This document shows, piece by piece, positions 1 through 11,881 of a DNA stretch of 64,000 bases; position 1 is the first letter of the stretch, and the number at the start of each line of letters is the position of its first letter. The stretch is from Taenia hydatigena (taxonomy: Eukaryota; Platyhelminthes; Cestoda; Cyclophyllidea; Taeniidae): contig JADWOT020000009.1 in the NCBI GenBank assembly GCA_036345935.2, forward strand, positions 4,049,381 to 4,113,380, given 5' to 3'. The notes beneath the pieces were generated by a model that saw only the letters and a list, made by a program, of their open reading frames with translations, made no database searches and had not been told where the DNA came from. Made by a program: the position numbers and the translations under genes.

Positions 1-3000
1 GACTATCTATCGCGTATTCATGATTCAGCCGTACACAGCGGTCCAACCATCCGCCTATCAATAAGAAGACCAACCTTCAAAAAAATAGCATACAAAAATA
101 ACTGCATAAAGAATTTCATTTACGAAAAGAATGGAACCACTTGGATTGGCAGCGACTTTTATTCAGCACCACAAATCGATTTGTCTACTTACGTTGGCAT
201 ACTGAGACTTGGAGGTCGTGGCAATGCGGAGAGCGCACTCAAGGTCAATTTATAGGCGCGCGAGCGCGTCGATGTGGTGACAGCCGCGTGGTCCACAATC
301 AGCCAATCACAGGGCGCCTGGCGATTTTGAGTTGTGTGTGTGGTTGAAAGACTCGGCTTGGGCTTAAGCACCAGAATTTGAAGAGGAAAACGTGCACAGT
401 CTACCGTTGGATTTCATTAATCAGCTGACAGGTGTTTCAAATTATCAAATGTGATAAAGCAAAGAAGTCTCGCCAAATTTTTGTTTTCACAACGAAGTTG
501 TTATTTTAAAAAGCTTTAAAAATTCGCAAAACCAATGATGTGATATATTATCCTCTTGTTAGTGGGAGAACTAAAAGAGTAGCCATTACTATTGACCAAT
601 GGGATTGTGGACCATTGAAATATATAAATACTCGATTTATAAGTTGCAATTTGTTCCCATATGAAACGCCTTTTGCCTCATTTCGTATTTACAGATTGTC
701 TTTCCAAAAGTGGTTATGTTGAGGTGAGTTAGCATGACAAATCGGCTCTGTAACACGTGGTAACGTAGCCTTTACCTCCACTATTAGCATTAAGCGAGAT
801 TACGGTAAGGTGGCGCTACACTAACGATCCGACGAGATCAGAGGCATTCTAGACTTAAGTGTCATAGAGGAATAGTTGATAATTCGGTACTTTCGTCTAG
901 TTAAGCCCAATCATAGGCCTTAATGTGATTTTATGCACTCAAAGGTTGCAGAATTGAAAGGCAAGTGAAAATGGATGAAATGCGAGACGTGTCGAGTGGA
1001 TTGCAATTTAAATGCTAATTACTTGACTGTCAAATAGCAATACACGAAAATTATGGTCTTGCTTTCGCTGGATAACTTAAGTATAATCCCAAAAACGAAT
1101 CGCAACTCTTGACCAACTTAAAGTTAACTAAGCATAATGCGCAAGGGTTGCTACCATTTCTTCAAGATGTTCCGGATTTCTGAAAGCACATAGAAATGGG
1201 TTGTTTCGAAAATCTGATGCTCAAACGAATTGTCTTAAGGGAGCAGAGACGTGGCACTATTGTAAATGCCAAAAGACTGTTTACAAAGTGGAATAGAAAA
1301 CCTGACGCATTTAAAGAGTGCTAAAGATCCAAGCCAAAATTAATGGCTGTTATGCGTTATCAAAAATGTACACAAAAAATATGGACGATAATTGAATAAT
1401 CATAAAGAGGCTAGTTGTGCTATTTTCGCAAATTAATTGGTACTTGATGCACTGTTAAGGTGCTGGTAATCGACACTAAATTAAAAGTGGGGAATGAACG
1501 TAGGCGGAGGAGAAGAGCAAAAAACAAGGCATGAGTTCAAGCAGATAAGAAGTGCGTGGGTGCCATGGCGTCATCAGTGGTTAAAACAAAGGAAAAACTC
1601 TCCCGCCCCCGCTCCCCTCGTCTTCTTGGATGTGAGGGTTGTCAGAGCTGGCAGTGCAATAAACGATTCACAAATGCTCTCTTCACACCATTGGAAATTA
1701 GAATGATGAGAGTTCTGACGGTTTGATCAAAATAAGCGATGTCCTCGAGTTTGAGAGTGGGAAAACGTGTTTTATAATTCGTGGTGCCCTTCCGTTTCAC
1801 TAGATGAGAAGCTAAACTTGCCAATCCAGCGCAACACAAAATGTTAATTGTTGATGCTTGCAACATCCGGATTTATATTTACACATTTACAGGTCTAAAA
1901 TGAATTTGATGAGGTATTCCAAAGGACAATTGTGCGCAGGGAACGATTTATAAAAATAACGTCACATTTGGAAGATAGGTGAAGTGATTTAAGTTTCCAT
2001 AATGGAGCCAAAATGCAAGCCTCAAAATAGGCTTGCCTACAGTTCCATCTTTCCATCAATGATAGCAGCATTTTTGATTTTAACATTAAAGTCATCCCAA
2101 TGTGCTAGCGGTGTGTAGGATAGAGGCAAGACTAAAAAAACTCGCCGGCACATAGGTTTAACTCACACAAAGACGAAATTATTTATTTGAGCTCTATGAA
2201 CCATCGAGCTGACTTCTAGTGCACAAGTACTCGCCGCCATTGCTGGATTCAACACTTAAGTGCCGAAATTTTTCGACACCTAACTATAAGCCCAGGTTGA
2301 TACGAAACTTCACATTAACGCAAGATCGAACGCTACGCTCACAATGATGAACTCGTTGAGGGATTAATCCATTCACCAGAACGGGAACTCAAAATTGAGG
2401 GTTTAGTTAAGCAATAGGGTGAGGCATAATGGGGAAATAGGTACACGCCTTGTATAGCAAAAGGACATGCGATAACATCCCAACCCCATGGAACATGACT
2501 CCCAAGAGGCTTAGTGGACAGGATCGTTTCATGAAGCGCTGCTAACCGAGTCTGACTGATTTAAATGGTTTATGTCCCATTTAATACTCCAATAGCAATG
2601 TGAGGGCTACTTTTCTGAGCTACAGAATACTGATGGAGGTGAAAAGTGTGATCGCGATTAGACTTGAGCATACAGCAATTCATTCTCCAAGTAAGTAGGT
2701 TCCTTAAACCATAATCCCACAGATGATAAAAAAACAAGGCCTGAATGTTTAGGTTAAAGTGCATCCCAAGATGGCTCCCTATTTACAGGGCTACAATTCT
2801 CTTGGCCTTAAGAATAGCTTAGACAAAAGGGAATCCATTAATAAATGTTCACAAAGGGCTCAGTACTTATTGGTCCTTCGCAATGAGCTCATTGAAACCC
2901 TCAGGCGGTTCTGCGTGGGTGCGCAGTGGTAGGCGTTTCATTTCCTCCTCTCCACCATTCTCCACCCTTATTTCTCCACTAAAAGTGAAACCCTATGACC

Positions 3001-5966
3001 AAATTTAATTATTGCGATTCAACTCTATGCCCGATATCTTAATACTTTTTCTTAAAATAAGTCTGTTTTTTAGAATAATATTGTTAGTTAAAATTTACTA
3101 TTTACAATTAACTTTGAGTGCAAACCTTGGGGGTTAAAAATTTGCTCATTCCAGACATCTGGAAGTGACACGCAGCTGAGAGTGAAGTTGTTAATTCATT
3201 AAACCACGTATTTCCCCGGCCGAAAGACAAGCTCTTCAAGAACAATTTAATTAAACTTTATTTGAACCATTTCAACTAAGTTTAATTAAAAACTATCATT
3301 ACTGAAATACTTCTTTTGTTTGACTACCAATTTCGGTTACATTCACTTGGGTGGGCTGGCCTCCAAGCCATGCCAGTAGCCCGATCCCTTTCTGCCCAAG
3401 TATTATACCTTCTTTTGTCTTTAAGGAAGCCCCGGGACGCTACGAAGGCTTGGCAGGGTATTAATTCTTATTGATGACAGAAAACGAATTGACACATTGC
3501 AAAATGTTAAAACACATATTACTGAATCCAAGTCATTGAGAAAATATCCTGCTTTAGTTGACCTGAATACTTGAGTTCACATCCATCATACGAAAAATTA
3601 TACAGTGGGTTGATTTTTTGAGAATTGCCCGTCGAAACAACATAACAAGTTCCTTTAGCCTACAAAGTGAGACTTTCCTTTGCCTGCTTGTCATGAATAT
3701 CAGTAGTCAATTCATAGATCTACAACAGCACTAAATTGCATTAATATTTTGAAGGTAAAAGCTCACCGCTGGAGCCTCTAACCTTGGTACTTTGACTTCG
3801 TAGATGTGAGATTAGGGAATATGACTACATGCTTATCTCAGACGATCATTCAGGGGCCCTAGGTGGTGCTCAATTAGGGCAAAAGAACCCATAAACCTCC
3901 ACTCTCATGGCTAAGCCGGGTAAGTCGGTCTTCTACCTTAAGACCAACTTAACATTATAGGCTTGGAAAATTTAAGATCTACTGACAATTTTCAAGTATA
4001 TGTCGGATTTCTTTAAGGAGACTGACCTCTCTACTAATCAAAAGCAGTCTGATTTCTTCGCTTAGCACGTCAGCGGCATGCTTTCATTTTATTGAACTTT
4101 GTTTTGGCAGCACTTTAACACGAGAAAGAGGCATGACATCGAAGTTAAAAAAGGGGTCATTACAGGTAATTAAAAAAGAAGAATGTTGTGTAATCTAGAA
4201 AACTTTACTCGTCTAAATTGAGCTGTCTGGGAGATTTATAAAGTATCAAACTCAGAATATTGTTAATGAGATGAGCAGCCATGTTGCTGGTGGCTTCAAC
4301 CATAAACGCAGAGTCATCGGATCCGCACATTCCTGAATGCTAATGAAAATTTTGCAGTTTTGAAAACTGCCGGGAACCTTTAAGGCATCATAATGGACTA
4401 ATTGTTACTTTGTTTGCCAGGTGACGTGCTCCCTTTAGAAAGGTAAGATTCCAGTGGAAAGAGATGCAGACAAAAGTACTTGAAAACTGTCCTTCGGAGT
4501 GATTAGGCAGTTATCAGTTATGAATTTGTAACTTGCAAGAATAATAGATACGAACGCAGTAGAATCGGACGTTCAATCTTTGATGGCGGGGTGAAATTAA
4601 AAGCGAACTGCCTCACAAGCTCTTGGATATTTGATGGACTAGACTTTCAATCAATCATTAGCATGTTTTTGCACATGATCCCGTGTTATTCAACAATGTT
4701 CCCTCTTTCTATCATTATACCCGATATACTCGCCTCGCCTAGCTCAAATCATCCTACTAAACCCACAATTTCTCGATTAATGCAACTCATCTCACAAAGT
4801 GAAAAACAAAAAAAAACTCATCATTAGGGGACTTTCAATGCTTGAAACTGAGACCAATGTCGCTACACTTTATAAAATCGAGCCATTACATTCTTCTCGG
4901 TTTTATTCAAAGGGCTCGATCCATCCGCACAGGTCCTAGATTATAAGATAAACATCGAGTTAAAATTAACACGAGACGGCATCCGAGTGGGTAAAACTTA
5001 GGGCTGATATAACGAGGAAGGCTTGATGATCATATCGGAACAGACCAATAGCAGATGACGAATTTAAAACAAAGCTCTGTTTAGGAGGTAAACTTTTACT
5101 AAAATCTCTCGGTTAAACAGTTTTGTCCTCCACACTGCCATGCTTCTAGAATAAGACACAAGCTTTATAAATAAGACAATGCCTAAAGGTGAAGAGACCA
5201 AAAAATGGGAAGAACTTTAAATTTTAGCACGAACGATGCACAAGAATTGATCAACGAGACTAAGAGGCAATGCTTTCACACTGTCCATGCCATTAAAACC
5301 CCCAGTTGTAATGCAAACCCTAGAACTAATGAGGATCGAGTGACAAGTTGCATGAAGGTCAGGAATAAAAGGTGCTGAAAAAAACTGACGTTGCAATTTT
5401 ACGGCTTTTACTAATATTTGCATTTGAACTTCCCGGTTTTTAAGGCTCATCATCAATCGAAGTTACGGTTGACCCCAAAAAGGGGCTTATTTCTATAACC
5501 AAATCAAAGCAGCAGTATAATGAAATGTCCCATTTAAGTTGGGGAGGAAATCTGCAGAAATTGTCACACAAAGTGCACGATCCACTAGGCATCACAACAC
5601 ACGGCTTACAGGCCCACTAACGAAATCAGCTCGCGTTGTCACTCAAAAATCATATTTTTGCTGTGGATTTCGATTGAATCGGGTTCCTAAGTAGGTAATT
5701 CAAATTTACGCCTGTATCAAATGTGGCTCTAAATACAAAAGCTTCGAATAAAGATAAACGAGGATTGGCCTTTTGCTCTCTAAAGGGATCTTGCCGATGT
5801 CGCATTTCGAAGGAGAAACATTTTTGAATTCCAAAGGTCAGAGTAGCAGCAGAGGATCACACGACGTTGACTGAGCCATTCACACCTCGGCATCAGTGGA
5901 TCCACAAGACGCCCAGCGCAAGATAAGAAGCGTAGCCTACGATTCAACCAAATAACACCCACAAGC
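1..5966. other. Gene-poor intergenic stretch
   Basis: I see no supportable gene here. Open frames are all below 80 codons and none resembles a known family. One copy of a dispersed repeat lies at 3314-3466 and is listed separately. A TATA-like run at about 619-628 is followed at 716 by ATG and a GTGAGT donor at 724, but I could not find a matching downstream exon. Confidence 0.5.
3314..3466 (+). repeat. Dispersed repeat, copy A
   Basis: About 150 bp that align by eye, in the same orientation, with 42801-42962. Shared blocks include TTTGTTTGA(A)CTACC at the left end, GCCATGCCAG(T/C)AGC in the middle, TTCTGCCC or CTCTGCCC, CTTCTTTTG(T/C)CTT, CGGGA(C/A)GCTAC and a final ATTAATT. The copies differ by many substitutions and small gaps, so the element is old. 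It has no long reading frame and I see no terminal repeats. It could be a short non-autonomous element or a decayed fragment of a larger one. Confidence 0.55.
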
Positions 5967-6300
5967 ATGCCCTCGTGAGTTCAACTTATTTCATATTTTT
6001 ACAGGTGTTGCCTTTCACTCCTTTCATTTCATGGCATTTGAAGTAAAATATTTTAACCGGAAATTTTAACTCGAACCCGCTGAAACAACTGGTTGAGGCA
6101 AAGCACTTGAGCTACAGTTTCACCCCGTGAAATTAACGCCGAGTCAAGCTTAGTCAATCACCATCAATGATGATAGATGGATTCAAGTGAAAGAATTAAA
6201 AATCTTTTTGACGAGTTCGCCTTTTGGAATTCATGCTGATTTCTTCACACTAACGCAATTGTATTACATCAAGTATTTCCCACAATTTCTTTCTCATTAA
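5967..6300 (+). pseudogene. Orphan 8-nt first exon of the EF-hand mini-gene type
   Basis: ATGCCCTC at 5967-5974 is followed at once by a GTGAGT donor. The 5' flank (CACCCACAA) and the exon match the first exon of the EF-hand gene at 11475, which has the same flank followed by ATGCCTTC and GTAAGT. This is therefore probably a duplicated gene start. No intact EF-hand exon follows. A phase-compatible open stretch from an AG at 6175-6176 to TAA at 6298-6300 would give only 43 residues with no calcium loop, and its likeness to the family is too weak to claim. The locus is best read as a decayed or truncated paralogue. The other possibility is a gene whose second exon I failed to find. Confidence 0.4.
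6068..6114 (-). other. tRNA-like pol III box A / box B pair
   Basis: On the minus strand, TAGCTCAAGTGC (6103-6114) fits a tRNA box A / D-arm and GGTTCGAGTT (6068-6077) fits most of a box B / T-arm. The boxes are about seven bases too close for a normal tRNA. The D, T and acceptor stems do not close, so this is not a working tRNA. It could be a tRNA fossil or the head of a tRNA-derived short repeat, or it could be chance. Confidence 0.25.
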
Positions 6301-8341
6301 ATAAACTTTCTGACATCCTTGGAGCAGACGCAACTTTCAAGAACCTTATATCCTCTTGATATTTCTTATATTAACGTAGATATAGTCGTTATCAAGGCAT
6401 TTCCTTAGCCAAAAAATGTGAGAACACTCAAGCTGATAGTGACTATAAAGGTTATGATGATACATTTAGGTTCTTTAAATGAGCGACATATTTCTTTGGT
6501 CGAATGCGCTACTTTATTGTTCGAATTCGAAACTGAGCGTTGTAGTACAGTGACGAAAGGTCTGCAATTTTAGATGCGCCATTCAGACATTTGATTTATC
6601 ATTTTTAACGGCAATCTAGGATCTATGTGGCCGGTATGTTACTTTAAAATTCACCTGAAACGAGATACATCAATTCGTTTGAAAGAGCAGGACAGGGATT
6701 GTGCACTGGTACAGAAAAGCACAACTTCAAATCAGATTTAAATAGTCAGTGTTTTGGAGAAACATTGGTTAAACATCGCAGTCCTACTTGTTTTCCAGCA
6801 ATGCTTAATCCTTCCGTTAGCCACAGTCTTCGACAATGATAACAGCTAAAAGAGATTATAGTCTATTCTGCAGTTTCCCAATTATTTTGGTCCATGTAGT
6901 TGTAGTGTACCATTCCGTGCCTTCCCCGAAGACGTCGACAACCCAATGTAGTACGAAGAAATTTACAATACTGGTGTGCAAAAGAACCAAAGGTCTACTC
7001 AAGTGGCTTAAAAGCCAGACCACAGAGCGGAAGTAGAGCTTGCAGGGAATACAGCGCTCGTGCGGTTAAGAAAGATCAAACCACTAGGATAGATTGCTGG
7101 GATAACTTTATGAGATCTTGGTAAAATGAGCACGTCTCGAAATAATTTGATTTTACGTGATGCACAGTCCATCACACTATGGCCTCCACAAACAGTCATT
7201 CGAAAGCGACTTCTACCTTGTTTTACAGCTTCCAAAAATAGACGTATTGTCTTTCTTCAAAATGTCACACATTGCCTTTCCTTTGTGCACCAAATGGTAA
7301 ATAGATTTGCATTTAAGATTAGAAGTTTAGACGAAATTCATTGCAGAATAAAGGTAGATCATGCGCGATGGGTTCGGTGGAACTTCTAGTTGGATCAAGC
7401 AAAAATGATGGAAAGCACATCTTAGGTGAACAAGGGAACCTCTTCGGTGACATCGGCCGCTAGGGACCCAAAAGAGTTTTCCTTCTAGTACAGCTATTCG
7501 TTTCAATGGGATGGTTTAATGGACCATGCCATCTGAGACTTTTACTTTCGTTGAATAAGCTAGTAGCAGTCTAACCAAACTTTGATGATCGCTTTGGAGA
7601 TATTGTAATCAAACCGTTTTATTCCAAAATGTACCTACACACTATTGGACATGCAAGACTTTACATGAGTTTCGGAAAGAATTCAAACAAGTTATAGTTT
7701 CCTTGGTCAAATACGGAGTTCAAACGTCAATATTTAAGTCATTTTCGGATTCATGTTGAAGAAGCCATAAAGAAGGGTGCTAATTAGTTCGTTTTTCTTT
7801 TACAATCATCGGGGTTTCTGCTGCTACTACATAGGAGACTTTGAGAACTTCAATAGGTCTTCAGAGTTGTAGGAAAGCGACGCTCCAAACTCCCCATTAA
7901 TGTATCCAAAATTGTGCATCATCTGGGTGCGTGATTATGTCAGCACGAAAAATCAAACACCTTCGTCAAACAATGAACTGTCTCATTTCAGAAACACCAT
8001 AGAGCTTCTGGAGCTTGTACTTAGATTCAAATAGCTTGAAGGAACTTAGACATATAGGCAGCTTTTTTAACTTTTGCTTGTTATAGAAACAACATGCTTT
8101 TTGACGATATAAGTGTATTTCTTGCTAAGTATTGGTGTATGTGAGATGACTTGAGATGGCTTCAAAGTACTGCCAACACTACTACACTCCGACGCGTTTC
8201 TTTACACCTTGACCCGCAAATAAATTACCACTCACAAGTCTGCACACGTAAAGAAATAAACCAATGGTGATTGTCATACGTACTAGCCTGTTTTGGTGGT
8301 TAAAAGGGAGAGGTTTTGGGGCAGTTTCATCATACACACAT
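6301..8341. other. Intergenic stretch
   Basis: No supportable gene was seen. The longest open frame (7126-7389, 87 codons) has no recognisable domain, and its product looks like random AT-rich translation. Confidence 0.45.
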
Positions 8342-8673
8342 ATGCCTTGGTGAGTCAAACTCAGTTCATGTTGTCACAAGTTGTCTTTCTCTTATGCATT
8401 ACGTCGTTGTTTTTTGGATAAGTCTTTTTTAATGATGTGCCAATATTTGGCTAAATTCTACTTTTTAGCTCAGAAGTGGTTAAAGGTTTGCTTAAGGAGT
8501 TGGACCGAGACGGATCAGGCACGGTTAGTGCCAAAGAACTCCTAGCCGCACTTGCCTGTAACGATATAAATGAGGAACAAGTGAAAGAATTTATCAAAAA
8601 AATTGACAAGAACGGTGACGGAGAGCTGAATGTCGACGAACTAATGGACTTTTTCAATAGCATTGGTCTTTAG
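8342..8673 (+). CDS. Paired EF-hand calcium-binding mini-protein A (70 aa)
   Basis: A small cytosolic calcium-binding protein with two EF-hands, of the flatworm 8 kDa calcium-binding (calmodulin-like) type. Exon 1 is 8342-8349 (ATGCCTTG) before a GTGAGT donor, the intron is 8350-8468, and exon 2 is 8469-8673. The joined frame is 70 codons plus TAG and starts M-P-C-S-E-V-V. Loop 1 (residues 15-26) reads DRDGSGTVSAKE and loop 2 (49-60) reads DKNGDGELNVDE. Both have canonical ligands at positions 1, 3, 5 and 12 and Gly at position 6, so both should bind calcium. It ends in the family motif MDFF(N/E)SIGL shared with the gene at 10011-10301. Without the 8-nt exon the frame has no ATG. A TTAAAA run at about 8300 may serve as TATA element. 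The family role is calcium buffering or sensing; the target is unknown. Confidence 0.88.
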
Positions 8674-10010
8674 GCGTTCAGACATTTCTTAATAGTGCGT
8701 CACTTATTTTTTTAAACAGTCCAAAAACTACTCTACGACTTACTTTGCTGACCTGATTTGCTGTTTATCAACGCAATCGCTTGTCTCCACAGGTTGTACT
8801 TAAACCCCTTTGCACGGCCTTCCAGCACTTCTCTACATTAATAATATATGTTCTTCCATGTTATTTTTGCTTACTGCGACTTCAGGGAGGACTTGGAGAG
8901 CTGGTAATGGCTTCATTGGGAAGGTGCTATTTTCAGCCCAGAAATGACAATTTTCAGAAGGTCTGGTGGAGACTAGACTAGAGGTAGGATAGAGATTATT
9001 CCAGTGGGCATCTTCTACTCATTTTTCAGGGTAGGATATGACAAGATATGCACTTTAAAATATTCACTAAATGAACTGATGGATATTCAAATGAGGGCTT
9101 GTTTTAGGACCCCATGTAGGCTTACGCTCACATTGTACAAGGCGAGAGATAGTGCATATCATCACGTAAAGGAACTGTATGCCATCGAAAAACAACGCAT
9201 TTTATTATCACTCTTATCTCCCATACTTCACTTCTTTTCCTTGAATGCTTCTTACTGCAGATTTTTTAATCAATGTGAAGCAACAAAAATTCGAGTGCAA
9301 ACCTGACAAGTGACTTGGTTAATAAGTCGTGATTTGCGCCAAGGACGTTAGACAAAGGACCATTAAAAGCACAGTGTGGGTTGATCCACACGGCCCAATG
9401 GCGACGTTATCTCATGTCTGGGTGGAGGCATGTGCCACAAAACGGCCCATTTTGCGCTTGAGGTAATTCACGGAGGCAAACAATCATGATGCACGAAGTG
9501 GTTACCTTTGTGCACTTATAACTCACGTGCTGGTGTAGATGCTTCAAATTCACCAACAGGGCATGGTGAATGCATTTTTGCCCTCCAAGAGCATTCAATC
9601 CAACAAATAATGTAGACCCGCCAAATTGGCGAAACCATCAAATCGGGTGACTGTATTACCATATTACACTTTGGTGTCAAAAAACAAAATTTTGCGGAGA
9701 GCCACATTACTAAATGTCGAGACGGTAATAATTAAAAAAATCGGTGATTTTAGGCTCTTAAGATGCGCAGATCTATTTTTAATAAAAAAACGAATGGACT
9801 TTTCCAGAAAATTGGTTGAATGTGCTTTTTAATTAAAGCTTAGTCTGTTTATTTAAAATTGCTCAAACCAACGTGGTTTACAATGGAGGTAATATTAAGT
9901 GAGCTCCCATTCCATTTATTGCTTAGTCTTACTTGTTCGCGTGCACAAAAAAGGGAAAGGTCTGTTAAATTGCGTGCATTATCGACTAAAAAAGACAATT
10001 TTAAAAACAT
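8674..10010. other. Spacer between convergent EF-hand genes A and B
   Basis: Holds the 3' ends of two convergent EF-hand genes. A 100-codon open frame at 9004-9306 (+) has no ATG context, domain or splice support that I can see, and I do not call it. Confidence 0.4.
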
Positions 10011-10301
10011 TTACAAACCAATACTCTCAAAGAAGTCCATGAGCTCGTTAAGATCTAACATTCCATCCTTATTTTTATCGTATTGCTCTATGAAATGCTG
10101 AACCTGTTCCTCCTTGATGTTGGTATCACCTAGAGCTTCGAGGAGCTCCTTTGCATCAATTGTACCGGAGCTATCCTTGTCAATGCTCTTCAAGAAAGTC
10201 AGCACCGTTTGGGAGCTAAAACAGTAAATCATTCATTATTCTTTCAAGGAGTGATAACAAGGGAAAAGATGGAATGATAGAGACGGCACTTGCCAGGGCA
10301 T
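10011..10301 (-). CDS. Paired EF-hand calcium-binding mini-protein B (70 aa), GC-AG intron
   Basis: A paralogue of gene A on the opposite strand. Exon 1 is 10301-10294 (ATGCCCTG) and exon 2 is 10215-10011. The 78-nt intron 10293-10216 begins GCAAGT, a non-canonical GC donor, and ends TTTTAG. With this intron the protein starts [11 protein letters not shown], in register with gene A, and is again 70 residues. Loop 1 (15-26) reads [12 protein letters not shown] and loop 2 (49-60) reads [12 protein letters not shown]; both keep all ligand positions. It ends MDFFESIGL. No clear TATA box lies upstream. Instead a perfect 11-bp inverted repeat sits 20-43 bases before the ATG. The protein should be a cytosolic calcium buffer or sensor. 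Convergent orientation to gene A, 1.3 kb apart, suggests an inverted duplication. Confidence 0.87.
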
Positions 10302-10320
10302 TCTGTAACTTGATTATGTG

Positions 10321-10344
10321 TTGAGAATTATTGATAATTCTCAA
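10321..10344. repeat. Perfect 11-bp inverted repeat upstream of EF-hand gene B
   Basis: TTGAGAATTAT (10321-10331), a TG spacer, then ATAATTCTCAA (10334-10344). It lies 20-43 bases before the start codon of gene B, where the transcription start or 5' UTR would be. It could be a dimeric protein-binding site or an RNA hairpin. The sequence alone does not say which. Confidence 0.6.
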
Positions 10345-11369
10345 TAGTGCATACTGAGTTAGAGGAGAAAACCCAAAGAGGTCGACGCTCTTACCTGCTA
10401 ACGCTTTATTGGTTGCCTGCTGCACTCAGTTGGCATGAATAGGGACACATTCAAGGTTGGGTGAGAAGTACACACGATAACTTTAACCAATCAGTCGTGG
10501 TTACATAAATCAGATTAATTTACCCCTTTGGGGTCATTTTGAAAGTCTTCCAAGTCTCTTTGATTGGCCCGACGTAGGACTTTTGCTTCGGGCGCTGCCA
10601 AATTGTTAGGTTTATGATTATGTTTGATATTAGTGTCAGTGACACTACAAAAAAGCAGATCCACTAGAGTAACCATCACTTCATTAAGTACTCTGCTACA
10701 CACTAAGGACTAAGAACATCATTCACGATAGGAGGTACCCTTCAGTCAGTAATCTGGATCTCCGAGCCTTAGTATTGCATAGATAAATCTGTTTATTATG
10801 AGTCCTGGTAAGAACACATTCCCACCGATGCGAATGAATGGAGGTGTTCAGACTAGCGTTTTAAAACGCATGCCATAAGTTGACTGTGCACTGGTGGCGC
10901 TTACAAGATGTGGGGAAACCAGACGACCATGCAGCATTGCAGTTCACGGCTGATGTGTGCCAAGTCACCTCGAGAACTCCATCGTTCACGGCGCAAGAAT
11001 ACGTCGCGGTGGGTAAATGCCTTCAGATACTGCGCGTGACGCATCGATGCCTGTTTAAACCGAGGTTGTGCACTATCTGCCGCGACTCATACCCTAAACA
11101 CATTTTGGAACAAAAAAGGCAATTCGGATGCTACAAAATGTCGTCGTGGTGCATTATTATTTATAAATTATGGCCGTGCATTACAAATACAATCAAGAGA
11201 ATAAAAAAACATGATTCTAAAACATAATAATTAAAAGAGAAGTAAAACCGATTTACCTCTGTTATTGAGCCACTAGGAATTATGACGTCAAAGCCAGATT
11301 ACGTTCATTGTCAGTCCGCTGGGAAGTTCAGTTGCTTGTGCAAGTTGACCAATGGTGTAAGAAGCAGGA
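10345..11369. other. Divergent spacer between EF-hand genes B and C
   Basis: Contains a 115-codon open frame at 10880-11227 (+) with no recognisable domain, which reads like chance. It probably carries the control regions of the two divergent genes. Confidence 0.4.
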
Positions 11370-11389
11370 TGTGTGTGTGTGTGTGTGTG
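11370..11389 (+). repeat. (TG)10 microsatellite
   Basis: Ten perfect TG units, ending 29 bases before the TATA box of EF-hand gene C. A (CA)11 tract lies on the other side of the gene at 12229-12250, so the gene is flanked by the same dinucleotide repeat in inverted orientation. Confidence 0.95.
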
Positions 11390-11418
11390 CATATGACTTG
11401 ACTTAAGCATCAGAATGG

Positions 11419-11428
11419 TATATAAATA
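11419..11428 (+). promoter_or_regulatory. TATA box of EF-hand gene C
   Basis: TATATAAATA, 56 bases before the ATG at 11475. This spacing leaves room for a start site near 11450 and a short 5' UTR with CACCCACAACCAAT before the ATG. Confidence 0.7.
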
Positions 11429-11474
11429 TCATAGGGTGGAGAGAATACTCTCATCTTCATCACCCACAACCAAT

Positions 11475-11812
11475 ATGCCTTCGTAAGTTGAAACTCACAG
11501 TCGCTTCCTTCTGTGCCTCTTAATGCTTCTATACTTTTGTTAAACAAACTTTGCAGTTATTGCCTTTAATTTCACTGCTATTATAAAAAATTTGGTGGGT
11601 TTGTTTTAAGAGAGGTCGAAGCATTCCTCCAATCTGTGGACAAAGACGGTTCTGGAACAATTGACACGAAGGAGCTTTTAGAAGCTCTCGATGGTTCTGG
11701 ACTCAATGAAAAACTAGTTAAAGAATTCATTGATGAACATGACAAAGATCACGATGGAAAACTCAATTTGAATGAGCTTCGGGACTTTCTTGCTTCTTGT
11801 GGGTGTTTGTAG
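11475..11812 (+). CDS. Paired EF-hand calcium-binding mini-protein C (69 aa)
   Basis: The third member of the EF-hand mini-gene family. Exon 1 is 11475-11482 (ATGCCTTC), the intron 11483-11610 runs GTAAGT to TTTTAAG, and exon 2 is 11611-11812. The protein starts [13 protein letters not shown] and has 69 residues. Loop 1 (13-24) reads [12 protein letters not shown] and loop 2 (47-58) reads [12 protein letters not shown], both canonical. The C-terminus differs from A and B, ending FLASCGCL with two cysteines. A strong TATA box lies 56 bases upstream, and an ATTAAA polyadenylation-like signal sits at 11876-11881. Its 5' flank matches the orphan exon at 5967, so that locus is likely a partial copy. 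Role: calcium buffering or sensing in the cytosol; the partner is unknown. Confidence 0.88.
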
Positions 11813-11881
11813 TTTGAGCGCAACTTTTTGGTACTCCAAAATCCCATGGGTAATAATGCGTGCTGAATGATACCAATTAAA

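Noticed and set aside
716..729. ATGTTGAG before GTGAGT, another possible 8-nt first exon with a TATA-like run 95 bases upstream
   Set aside because: No phase-compatible downstream exon with protein-like content was found, and the TATA spacing differs from the other mini-genes.
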